Shown: in pieces, positions 1-6,945 of the stretch
Layout: every line of letters starts with the position of its first letter
Position numbering within the stretch: the stretch's first letter is position 1
IMG/VR virus record: IMGVR_UViG_3300048778_000140
Location: 1 to 62,148 of that record
Strand: one strand, 5' to 3'
Length of the DNA stretch: 62,148 bases
Source of the DNA: a virus
Translations under genes and position numbers: made by a program
Notes under the pieces: generated by a model
The model's input: the letters and a program-made list of their open reading frames with translations, nothing else
The model's database searches: none
Told to the model about the DNA's origin: nothing

Positions 1-53
1 CCCAAGCTCTTTTCTGAAAACGTTCATGGAACAAAGGCAGGACAAGGAATAAA

Positions 54-863
54 ATGGCCGGTTTAACAAACAAGCAACTCACTCTTATCCGTGAAACACC
101 CGAAGAATGGACCCCTTACGTATTCGACAAAGAGCCCGGAAAGAAGCCTCTGAAAACATTCAACTCCGTAGAAAAGATGGGGTTTATTGAAAAAACTCAA
201 ATCGACGGTGTTCTGTTAATACGAAGAACAGAGGCAGGCTCTCAAGCCTCTCACAAGAAAAAACTGTTGGACCCAAGCAGTTCTGCCAAAGTCTGCCCAA
301 CCTGCGGAATTGAAAAAGACAAAGAAACCGGATTCGGAAAAAATAGGTCCACCAGGGACGGGTATCAGTCTTGCTGTCTGATTTGTTCACGGGCCGCAAC
401 CGCCCGCTGGAAAGAGAAATCTGACAACAAATCCAAGATTAGGGCAACTAAGGCGGCTTGGAGAAAAGCAAACCCTGAGAGCGCCAAACAGTCTGTGCGA
501 AAATGCTGGGATAAGAACCACGACCGATACAAGGTAACCGGATGGAGACATTGGATCAAGACCAGGTATGGGCTGACCGAAGAGCAGTATTACGAAATCC
601 TGGAGAGACAAAACTTTGGGTGTGCAATATGCGGCAAAGCGGAGGCCGACTCAAAACGCAAAAGATTCTGTGTAGACCATTGCCACGATACTAATGTCGT
701 CCGTGGACTTCTTTGTTTTGGTTGCAACGTATCCTTGGGAAACATGAACGACCGAATCGACCTGCTAGAGAAGGCCATCGGCTACCTAAAGAAATTTCCC
801 AAGACAGGGATGAAGTGTGTTACAATGGACCAGAAGGAGAAAACTGATGTATCCTGTGCCTGA
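54..863 (+). CDS. Endonuclease VII-like HNH (His-Me finger) nuclease
   Basis: The 269-residue protein has one CxxC pair near residue 81 (CPTCG) and a second zinc ribbon in its C-terminal half. That half reads CAICGK, then a VDHCHDT catalytic stretch, then RGLLCFGCN and SLGNMND. This is the signature of the phage recombination endonuclease VII family, whose members either resolve branched DNA or act as free-standing homing nucleases. The N-terminal 75 residues are unlike the family and could bind DNA. An aaggaat sequence lies upstream of the ATG. Its 3' end overlaps the next gene by 17 nt. The family call is firm; whether it is a resolvase or a homing enzyme cannot be told from sequence. Confidence 0.85.
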   Translation: MAGLTNKQLTLIRETPEEWTPYVFDKEPGKKPLKTFNSVEKMGFIEKTQIDGVLLIRRTEAGSQASHKKKLLDPSSSAKVCPTCGIEKDKETGFGKNRSTRDGYQSCCLICSRAATARWKEKSDNKSKIRATKAAWRKANPESAKQSVRKCWDKNHDRYKVTGWRHWIKTRYGLTEEQYYEILERQNFGCAICGKAEADSKRKRFCVDHCHDTNVVRGLLCFGCNVSLGNMNDRIDLLEKAIGYLKKFPKTGMKCVTMDQKEKTDVSCA

Positions 864-1161
864 AGGATTGATGGCCCGCCTGGCCGAGATCATGCCCAAG
901 AAGCCGGAGCCGGTGTGGCCCAAAGATCAAAGGATGATCCTCAACTTGGAACCAATCCGGTACAGTGCCGAGGTGTTCCTGTCCTGGTTGGGAGACGATC
1001 TTCCCCAAGGACAATCTGAGGTTTTGGCTACTCTTTGGGTCTTTGGAGAACTGCTCTGCGGGGATATGGAAAAGATGATCAACCAGTCTTTCAAAATCGC
1101 AAATGATTTAGCCGCTTGCACAATCAGCCCCGTCCGGATAATGGACAAGGAGGTCCTGTGA
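847..1161 (+). CDS. Hypothetical protein, 104 aa
   Basis: No family is recognised. The ATG at 847 follows AAGGAG and gives a protein beginning MYPVPEGLMARL; the longer reading from 817 lacks a ribosome site. The last codons are written by a copy of the 15-bp repeat (1132-1146), giving SPVRIMD before the terminal KEVL. The stop overlaps the GTG start of the next gene. The protein is acidic to neutral with a helical C-terminal half. Confidence 0.65.
   Translation: MYPVPEGLMARLAEIMPKKPEPVWPKDQRMILNLEPIRYSAEVFLSWLGDDLPQGQSEVLATLWVFGELLCGDMEKMINQSFKIANDLAACTISPVRIMDKEVL
1132..1146 (+). repeat. 15-bp GTCC-N7-GGAC repeat, exact consensus
   Basis: GTCCGGATAATGGAC is followed directly by AAGGAGG and the GTG start of the 1158 gene, so it sits immediately upstream of a ribosome-binding site while coding the C-terminus of the preceding gene. 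Confidence 0.95.
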
Positions 1162-1421
1162 TTAAAACGACACACACCACCGTTAAAACGTGCGACAGAT
1201 GCAAGAAGGTCGTCCAACAACTTGGCACCTTAAAATTGAATCCGGTGGAACCCCGGGATTGGGACTTCCGAAGAGAGACGGTATTCTGGGGTGTCTCTGA
1301 GTTCGACAAAACCGTCGCCGATCTCTGCGACGACTGCTGGGACGAACTCATGCTCTTCTTGGGAAAAGAACCTTCTTGGTGGAAAAAGATGCTACGACCG
1401 TGGGAGAAGGAGACCCCGTGA
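1158..1421 (+). CDS. Small zinc-ribbon-like protein, 87 aa
   Basis: A CDRC knuckle near residue 12 and a CDDC knuckle near residue 61 suggest one zinc site. The GTG start at 1158 is chosen because AAGGAGG lies just upstream and the previous stop overlaps it (GTGA). The ATG at 1116 would lie deep inside the previous gene. The function is unknown; small CxxC proteins of this kind are common in phage early operons. Confidence 0.65.
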   Translation: MIKTTHTTVKTCDRCKKVVQQLGTLKLNPVEPRDWDFRRETVFWGVSEFDKTVADLCDDCWDELMLFLGKEPSWWKKMLRPWEKETP

Positions 1422-1633
1422 AGCGCCTAGTCATCGACGGAACCAAACCCGGGCCCCTCGACCTGCGGATAGAGGACAACAACTCTCCCTGGGGTTGGTT
1501 TATCCAGAAGCACATGCTAATGCAACCCGACGACTTCTCTGAATTGGTATTGCAAGGAAGCGACAGGTTTGTGGACTTTTTGAAGGAACTCGTAACCTAC
1601 GGATGTGGAGGAAAACATGACCTGGTGGAATAA
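1418..1633 (+). CDS. Hypothetical protein, 71 aa
   Basis: Read from the GTG at 1418, which overlaps the previous stop and follows GAGAAGGAG, this gives VKRLVIDGTKPGPLDLRI and an acidic C-terminus. No family is recognised. It is translationally coupled to both neighbours. Confidence 0.55.
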   Translation: MKRLVIDGTKPGPLDLRIEDNNSPWGWFIQKHMLMQPDDFSELVLQGSDRFVDFLKELVTYGCGGKHDLVE

Positions 1634-2060
1634 AAAGCCGAAGAAAGAACCCGAGACAGAAGAATCATTTCAGTCGGGATATGCTTGTTTGACAAATCAC
1701 CACGTTCTTAGGTCGGCTTGGGCGGTTTCCCCAACACCCAAAAACCCTTGGATAGTTTGCCCGGACTGCGGAGATTGTATGAAACCGGCAGTCCTCCGAA
1801 TAGTCGAACACGCACAGAAAGGAGGGTGGTTGCGGGAGGTGCCTTTGAGTGTAGAATTTGTCCGTTACCTGGACGAACCCAAACCCGAAAAGAAACCCAA
1901 AAGTGTGGCTCAGTACGAGTTGTGGCTGATCGAAGTTGAAAAGTACCTTCGTCGTTCCTTGTACCGGACAGAGATGTGCTTGGCCGCCGGGCTCTACACA
2001 CAACCATCTACTGCGAAAGATGCGGCGGCGGAGATTCGGAGATTGAGAGGGAAAAAATGA
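1617..2060 (+). CDS. Hypothetical protein, 147 aa, one CxxC
   Basis: The ATG at 1617 follows GTGGAGG. The protein has an N-terminal Lys/Glu-rich stretch, CPDCGDC near the middle, and a helical Arg/Lys-rich C-terminus with EVEKYLRR and AAAEIRRLRGKK. No family is recognised. The stop overlaps the next ATG. Confidence 0.6.
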   Translation: MTWWNKKPKKEPETEESFQSGYACLTNHHVLRSAWAVSPTPKNPWIVCPDCGDCMKPAVLRIVEHAQKGGWLREVPLSVEFVRYLDEPKPEKKPKSVAQYELWLIEVEKYLRRSLYRTEMCLAAGLYTQPSTAKDAAAEIRRLRGKK

Positions 2061-2263
2061 GCCTGTGCGCCTCGCATTGGAAACCAACCGGGGAATGCGA
2101 TTGCCCTTTTACGGGCTTTTGTTGTGAATGCGGGTCCCCTTGTAAGGACCACGATCTTGTTGGGAACGCTACAGAGCAGGACGGCCTGGGCGAGTGGCCA
2201 AAACATTGGTGTAACAACTGTATTAACACGCACCTAGAAGAAGATGCAAGGAGTAACGCATGA
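2057..2263 (+). CDS. Cysteine-rich small protein, 68 aa
   Basis: The protein carries Cys at CDC, CCECGSPC and CNNC plus several His, so it probably folds around zinc. The ATG overlaps the preceding stop (ATGA), as does its own stop with the nuclease start at 2260. No family name can be given. Confidence 0.6.
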   Translation: MSLCASHWKPTGECDCPFTGFCCECGSPCKDHDLVGNATEQDGLGEWPKHWCNNCINTHLEEDARSNA

Positions 2264-3447
2264 GTTTTCTGTACACCAGCGCCTCGGGGCGGGAAGTCGC
2301 CCACGGGTCTTCGTCGTCATTGGATCAGTTCCGGTTCTGCCGCCGCAAGTTCCGGCTGTCCCGCGTAGACGGGTGGAAGGAAAAGGCTAAGAAAGCCAGT
2401 TTGGAATTTGGAAAGTGCATCGAGGCCGCGATCCAGTTCTACTGCGACAACGGGAAGAAACCAGGAGAAGCTACTTCGGAATTCGAGCGCCTGTGGCTCA
2501 AGTGGTCCGATAACAAGGAACTGGTCTACACCGCCCAGGAGAACAACTGGTTCGATCTCTACACGATGGGCAAGGAGATGACTAAGCTCTTCGAGATTCT
2601 GCTCCCGACCCTGCCCATCAGGAATCCGAAGTGGCAGCTACAATTCTTGAAGAAGCTGTGGCCCGGGACCGACCTGGACGACCTGGAATTCATGGCATAC
2701 ATCGACTTGCTGTCTACCCTGGAAGACGGATCACGCTTGGTGCTCGACATCAAAACCGCAAAATCTGCTTTGGAAGCAGACCCTAAGTTGTTGACTATGG
2801 ACGGACAACTTCGAAAATATGCGTGGGTTACAGGATGCCGGGACGTGGGATTCCTCAATTTCGTGAAGGCCGGGAATCCAAACGAGTTCCGCAAAGGAAC
2901 GGTAGTAACTCTGCTTTCGGACGTTCGAGAACTTGGGTGGGACGCCGGACGACCTTTGGTAGTAGTAAAAACCGAGGAGATAACCGACCCCCTTGTCAAC
3001 AGCAAGCTCGCTCTCGTCGTTGGGGTCGCCGAAGATGTCCGGATAATGGACGAAGCCTTGGAGCAGATAAAAGGAAAGGGAAGCACCGAAGCCAAATCCC
3101 AAGTGTTGGCGGACTACCTGTTGGAAGGAAAGTTGTGTAAAGTAACCCGCGAATCCGTGACCCGCGTAAAAATCCAACTGGTGAAAGGCACAATACCCGA
3201 AGAAGAAATGGCCGAGATCGGGCAGCAGATTGGTACGGACATGATGGCAATCCGAGAAGCCTCTAAGTCCAATGCTTTCTTTATGGATGGCGGTACGAGA
3301 TTTCCGAACGCAATCTGTGTATGGTGTTCCTTCAATTCTATCTGCCTTCGAGACAACAAGAGGCGCGATGAAACTTTAGTCAAGATCGGTCCCGCAGCAA
3401 AAGAGGATGACTGGCTTACCGAATTAGAAGCCGGGGAGGAAGAATAA
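2260..3447 (+). CDS. PD-(D/E)XK nuclease, Cas4/RecB-like
   Basis: The 395-residue protein begins with SSSSLDQFRFCRRKFRL, the typical entry motif of the PDDEXK_1 (Cas4/RecB/AddB) nuclease group. The catalytic Asp then follows in FMAYIDLLSTL and the D-x-K pair in RLVLDIKTAKS (residues about 147-170). CVWCSFNSIC near the C-terminus, with the early Cys, could ligate an iron-sulfur cluster as in AddB and Cas4. In phages this family processes DNA ends during recombination or replication. A copy of the 15-bp repeat (3037-3051) is read in frame as VRIMD. The family is confident; exonuclease polarity is unknown. Confidence 0.8.
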   Translation: MSFLYTSASGREVAHGSSSSLDQFRFCRRKFRLSRVDGWKEKAKKASLEFGKCIEAAIQFYCDNGKKPGEATSEFERLWLKWSDNKELVYTAQENNWFDLYTMGKEMTKLFEILLPTLPIRNPKWQLQFLKKLWPGTDLDDLEFMAYIDLLSTLEDGSRLVLDIKTAKSALEADPKLLTMDGQLRKYAWVTGCRDVGFLNFVKAGNPNEFRKGTVVTLLSDVRELGWDAGRPLVVVKTEEITDPLVNSKLALVVGVAEDVRIMDEALEQIKGKGSTEAKSQVLADYLLEGKLCKVTRESVTRVKIQLVKGTIPEEEMAEIGQQIGTDMMAIREASKSNAFFMDGGTRFPNAICVWCSFNSICLRDNKRRDETLVKIGPAAKEDDWLTELEAGEEE

Positions 3448-3767
3448 TGTTCACACGACTCAGAAACGCTTGGGCAGTTCTCCGGAGCAAAACGGTTATG
3501 CCACAAAGCATCTATGTCTACCCCGCCGAGCATAACCCGAACAACCCCTTTCTGCCCGACCCAGAGTTCGACAAACGCTTTTGGGCGGCCTGGCCGCGCT
3601 GGCATTTTATCAACTGTTGGAAAAGCTACCAAGGACTCCGTAGCTTTAGCTTATTGGGGGTGTGGCGGGCTAAAGGAGGTTCTTTCGGCCTGAACCTGTT
3701 TAATTTTGCGGTCGAGTTTAACCCTCACCACAAGGAGAACCGAAAGGATTTCAAAACATGCGCGTAG
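3447..3767 (+). CDS. Hypothetical protein, 106 aa
   Basis: No family is recognised. The protein is rich in Trp, Phe and Pro. The ATG overlaps the stop of the nuclease gene, and the 3' end overlaps the start of the next gene. Placement suggests it is translated with the replication cluster. Confidence 0.55.
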   Translation: MFTRLRNAWAVLRSKTVMPQSIYVYPAEHNPNNPFLPDPEFDKRFWAAWPRWHFINCWKSYQGLRSFSLLGVWRAKGGSFGLNLFNFAVEFNPHHKENRKDFKTCA

Positions 3768-4525
3768 TTCTCATAAGCGACACGCACGGCCAGCACCGGA
3801 AATTTGCAATCCCGGAGGGAGACGTTTTGATCCACGCAGGGGACTTCATGTACTCCGGACGATACATGATGGAGATCAGTGACTTCAACGATTGGCTGGG
3901 CTCCCTCCCACACAAGCATAAAGTTGTGGTGGCAGGAAATCACGACATCCTGTTTGAAACGCAGCACGGTTCTCGGGCTCTGTTGACCAACGCAACCTAC
4001 TTGGAAAACTCCGGGGCGGTGATTGAGGGGCTCAAATTTTGGGGTTCCCCCGTCCAACCGGAGTTTAACGACTGGGCATTCAACGTAAAAAGAGGGCAGG
4101 ACATTAAGAAATACTGGGATATGATCCCCGACGACACCGACGTTCTGATTACGCACGGTCCTCCGTGGGGACTGCTAGATCAGATTCGTCCGGGACGGGA
4201 AGTTGAGCATCTGGGTTGCGGGGAGTTGCTCAAAGCTGTCCGCCGAATCAAACCAAAGCTGCATGTCTTCGGGCACATCCACGGGGGGTATGGGACGTTC
4301 AAAGAAGGACCCACCCAATTTGTAAATGCTTCTCTCTTGAATGAAGCATACAAGCCGGTGAATGCTCCAATTGTAGTAGACTTTCAAAGCGAGAAAGACT
4401 TGGTAGCCAAACTCCCCGCGTTTCCCCTCCCCCGGCAGAAAGAACTTACGGATCGGGAGCTTGCGCTGTTGGTTGACATGCTGACCGAAGAACCGAAAAT
4501 TGTGGGCGGGAAGTTGTCCGAATAG
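3758..4525 (+). CDS. Calcineurin-like metallophosphoesterase, 255 aa
   Basis: All the metal-site blocks of the family are visible in order: ISDTHGQ (about residue 6), HAGDFM, VVAGNHD, THGPPWG and VFGHIHGGYG. They form a two-metal phosphoesterase active site acting on phosphodiesters or nucleotides; the substrate is not predictable. It ends LSE followed by a degenerate repeat (GTCCGAATAGTGG), where TAG overlaps the GTG start of the second phosphoesterase. Confidence 0.85.
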   Translation: MRVVLISDTHGQHRKFAIPEGDVLIHAGDFMYSGRYMMEISDFNDWLGSLPHKHKVVVAGNHDILFETQHGSRALLTNATYLENSGAVIEGLKFWGSPVQPEFNDWAFNVKRGQDIKKYWDMIPDDTDVLITHGPPWGLLDQIRPGREVEHLGCGELLKAVRRIKPKLHVFGHIHGGYGTFKEGPTQFVNASLLNEAYKPVNAPIVVDFQSEKDLVAKLPAFPLPRQKELTDRELALLVDMLTEEPKIVGGKLSE

Positions 4526-5031
4526 TGGCAAACATATTCTTCATCTCGGATACCCATTTCGGACATGCGGGGATTCTTTCCTTCAAGAAAGAGGATGGTT
4601 CTCCCCTTCGGCACTTTGCTTCTGTCCAGGAAATGGACCAACACACCATCGACCGATGGAACTCCGTCGTGCGCCCGCAGGACCATGTCTACCATTTGGG
4701 CGATGTGGCAATGAAGAAGTCATGTTTGGAGACGATCTCCCGCTGCAACGGACATCTACGCCTGGTGAGGGGAAACCACGACATATTCCCTACCAAAGAA
4801 TATCTGAAGTTCTTCGACGAAATCTACGGGGTGCGCGTGCTCGACGGCATGATTTTCACCCACATACCGATCCATCCCGAGAGCCTGGGACGGTTCAAGG
4901 CCAACGTACACGGCCATACCCACGGATCGCCTTACGGAAAGTTCGGGCCCCGGTACATCCATGTCAGCGTCGAGGCCGTGGACTACGTTCCGGTTTCGCT
5001 GGAAGATTTGAAACTGAGGTTGTCCGAATAA
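4525..5031 (+). CDS. Calcineurin-like metallophosphoesterase, 168 aa
   Basis: This short member has FISDTHFGHA at the N-terminus, YHLGDVAM, LVRGNHD, and FTHIPIH plus VHGHTHG at the C-terminus. It resembles the YfcE/YkuE-like compact enzymes. The GTG start at 4525 overlaps the previous stop. Like its neighbour it ends LSE, written by a copy of the 15-bp repeat, which suggests tandem duplication of a gene plus junction unit. Confidence 0.85.
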   Translation: MANIFFISDTHFGHAGILSFKKEDGSPLRHFASVQEMDQHTIDRWNSVVRPQDHVYHLGDVAMKKSCLETISRCNGHLRLVRGNHDIFPTKEYLKFFDEIYGVRVLDGMIFTHIPIHPESLGRFKANVHGHTHGSPYGKFGPRYIHVSVEAVDYVPVSLEDLKLRLSE

Positions 5032-5036
5032 TGGAC
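5022..5036 (+). repeat. 15-bp repeat at stop codon and RBS
   Basis: GTCCGAATAATGGAC contains the TAA stop of the upstream phosphoesterase and is followed by AGGAG and the ATG at 5047. Confidence 0.9.
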
Positions 5037-5046
5037 AGGAGAACAG

Positions 5047-5448
5047 ATGCCAGCCAGAGTAGTTGATGGAGACGCAATCTACCTCTCCGGAAAAGTCAAA
5101 GCCTTGAAGCCAGAACACCGGGCAGAGTATTCGTACCTGATCCCCCTGGCCGAGGCTAATGGTGTGTTCGAAGCAGACCCTAACAGAATCTGGGCCAAGG
5201 CTTACGCATACCTGCGGGATGGGATTGATCCGGGATGGGTCCGGGACTTGCTTGAAGACTTTAAGAGTGTTGATTTGCTCCGCACATGGGAAGAAAATGG
5301 AAAGATTTGGGGGTGGTGGACCGGGATTGACAAGACAGGGAGGCTCCCTTCCAAGAAACATTTGGACCGATACAAGAACCTACCGCCAAGTGCCCCCCTT
5401 TCAGTAACTTCCGACTGTCCGGGAGAGTCCGGGACTGGTCCGGAGTAG
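5047..5448 (+). CDS. Possible replisome-organiser / DnaT-like protein, 133 aa
   Basis: The protein reads as a compact helix-rich domain with a Trp-rich segment (WEENGKIWGWW) and a KKHLDRYKNLPP tail. This loosely resembles the N-terminal winged-helix part of phage replication initiators and DnaT-like proteins. Its position between nucleases and the primase, with directly repeated sequence just downstream, fits that role. The assignment is weak and based on pattern, not on diagnostic residues. The C-terminus is coded by repeated GTCCGG units. Confidence 0.45.
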   Translation: MPARVVDGDAIYLSGKVKALKPEHRAEYSYLIPLAEANGVFEADPNRIWAKAYAYLRDGIDPGWVRDLLEDFKSVDLLRTWEENGKIWGWWTGIDKTGRLPSKKHLDRYKNLPPSAPLSVTSDCPGESGTGPE

Positions 5449-5455
5449 TCCCGCT

Positions 5456-5520
5456 AGGATTGGTATTGGTTTGGTATAGGATTGGTAAGGATAGGAACGG
5501 AGCCTGCGGCGCTCTTTTTC
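5456..5520 (+). other. Short direct repeats plus hairpin with T-run (candidate origin or terminator)
   Basis: AGGATTGGTA occurs at 5457-5466 and 5478-5487, with further TTGGTAT units between. This is iteron-like. It is followed by GAGC...GCTC and five Ts (about 5500-5518), a weak intrinsic-terminator shape. The block lies in the 103-nt gap between two genes. Which role, if either, is real is open. Confidence 0.35.
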
Positions 5521-5551
5521 AAAAACTTTTTAAGACGGACAAGGAGAAGAA

Positions 5552-6181
5552 ATGAAAATCAAGAAAGAACTTCAAGCAGTGTGTGCAGGATTTGGGGTTA
5601 AGGCCGGGGGCTACCAATCGACCTGGGAGGAGATTCAAACGCTGGCGACCGTCCACTCGGTCGGGGCTGTTGTCAGAGACTTCGAGGATTGGATGCAGGA
5701 GTACCGGGGTGACGATTTCCCGCAGGGGGCCGTCTCGAAGTACCTCCACGTCGCTGCGGAGCGCCTGGGGGCCGATTCTTCCCCCGCAGCAGCCTCTCTG
5801 AAGTCCCCAGAGGTAGTTTCCCTTGTCCGGGAGCTTGTCTACGCAGCAGACGGCCAACTGAGCTTCATAGACAAGCAAAAGATTCGACTAGCGGAAGTCC
5901 TGAAAGAGTTCTCGCAGGAAGAAGTGGTCTCCGTCTTCAAGACCTGGCTCAAGGACCAAGACCTGACCGACGCCAAAAACCTATCGTTTGCCCCGGGGAA
6001 GTTCGTCCAGGTAGTGGACAGCTTCGCCTACTGTGCCCGAAGGCGGAGGGAAGAAGCCAAGCGGACGGCGGTTCTTCGAGAAGCGGCAGTTGCCCAACTC
6101 CAGGCCCAGGCCGAAGAAGAGAGAGCGGAGTCCGAGAAGAAGAAAATGGCGGAAGACTCTCAGTTTGACCCTTTGGCTTGA
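5552..6181 (+). CDS. Hypothetical protein with C-terminal coiled coil, 209 aa
   Basis: The ATG follows AAGGAGAAGAA. Residues 1-150 are helical and neutral with no recognised family. From about residue 155 the chain becomes Arg/Glu/Lys/Gln rich (RRRREEAKR, QAQAEEERAESEKKK), which predicts a coiled coil. It lies just upstream of a strong extended -10 promoter. Confidence 0.6.
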   Translation: MKIKKELQAVCAGFGVKAGGYQSTWEEIQTLATVHSVGAVVRDFEDWMQEYRGDDFPQGAVSKYLHVAAERLGADSSPAAASLKSPEVVSLVRELVYAADGQLSFIDKQKIRLAEVLKEFSQEEVVSVFKTWLKDQDLTDAKNLSFAPGKFVQVVDSFAYCARRRREEAKRTAVLREAAVAQLQAQAEEERAESEKKKMAEDSQFDPLA

Positions 6182-6187
6182 AAATAG

Positions 6188-6218
6188 TTGTCCGGGTAAT
6201 GGATTTCTGTGGTATAAT
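6188..6218 (+). promoter_or_regulatory. Extended -10 promoter overlapping a repeat copy
   Basis: TGTGGTATAAT gives a perfect TATAAT at 6213-6218 with an upstream TGG extension. A TTGTCC -35-like hexamer (6188-6193, 19-nt spacer) lies within a degenerate copy of the 15-bp repeat (6190-6204). An excellent TAGGAGGT ribosome site and the ATG at 6239 follow. Confidence 0.65.
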
Positions 6219-6238
6219 GAGTTTTGTAGGAGGTAACC

Positions 6239-6454
6239 ATGAAATACGAAAACGTGAAACAAGCGATCATCGAGGCACACACCTTCATAGACAAGGCCAC
6301 CGACCTTCTTATCTTGACGGACAAAGAGGGCCTGAACAACCTTGACACCGTGGTCCAGGGGTCCGGCGCGGCCTCAACCCGAAGGGCCTCCCTCGAACTT
6401 ACTAAAGCTCTCGCACGGATGCGAGCTTCGGACTGGGTGGAGGTGGGGGCATGA
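6239..6454 (+). CDS. Hypothetical protein, 71 aa
   Basis: First gene after the 6213 promoter, with AGGAGGT upstream of the ATG. The protein is helical with no recognised domain. It is coupled to the next gene by an ATGA overlap. Confidence 0.65.
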   Translation: MKYENVKQAIIEAHTFIDKATDLLILTDKEGLNNLDTVVQGSGAASTRRASLELTKALARMRASDWVEVGA

Positions 6455-6624
6455 GCGGATTCGACAAGAAGTCCAACGCAAATTTCATCAACGACGTTGT
6501 GAACCAGGACCTCCTGGACACAGCCGTTGTCTGGATCGGGGACAACCTCCAACCGGAAGATGTGTTTTCCCAGAGAGAGCTTGAAGACTGGGCGTTCGCC
6601 GACGGATTTAGGAAATTCGAGTAG
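6451..6624 (+). CDS. Hypothetical protein, 57 aa
   Basis: The ATG at 6451 overlaps the preceding TGA and the frame runs to TAG at 6622-6624, giving MSGFDKKSNANF and a C-terminus of RELEDWAFADGFRKFE. It is acidic, probably helical and without a recognised family. GAGTAGGAGG at its end serves the next gene. Confidence 0.6.
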   Translation: MSGFDKKSNANFINDVVNQDLLDTAVVWIGDNLQPEDVFSQRELEDWAFADGFRKFE

Positions 6625-6633
6625 GAGGAAGAG

Positions 6634-6945
6634 ATGAATCAGCAAGATTGGGTCGAAAAGTTCAAAGCAATTCGCGCTCTCAGCCCCCTCGATACGGGAT
6701 TGTTTATGCGGAACGACGGAAGTTGGTATTTTCTCCAACACGGTGTCGAACGCAAAGAAGGCGGGTGCTCAAGCAGTGGATATGAGGCCGGGAGTTGCCC
6801 AGAACAAGCGACACACCAACGGTGGGCCTGGCTTACCAATCCGAAGTATTACCTTGTCCTTAATTCCTCTCGGGAAAACCGCAGGGCCGTCCGGTGGAAC
6901 AGTTTCATGTGGGAAGATGTTGTAGAGGAGAAGCGGGTTGACTGA
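6634..6945 (+). CDS. Hypothetical protein, 103 aa
   Basis: The ATG follows AGGAGGAAGAG. The protein has several Trp and Ser/Gly-rich stretches. It overlaps the TTG start of the primase gene by 8 nt. No family is recognised. Confidence 0.6.
   Translation: MNQQDWVEKFKAIRALSPLDTGLFMRNDGSWYFLQHGVERKEGGCSSSGYEAGSCPEQATHQRWAWLTNPKYYLVLNSSRENRRAVRWNSFMWEDVVEEKRVD

Noticed and set aside
5414-5447. Further full copies of the 15-bp repeat
   Set aside because: The GTCCGG words here lack the TGGAC second arm at the right distance.
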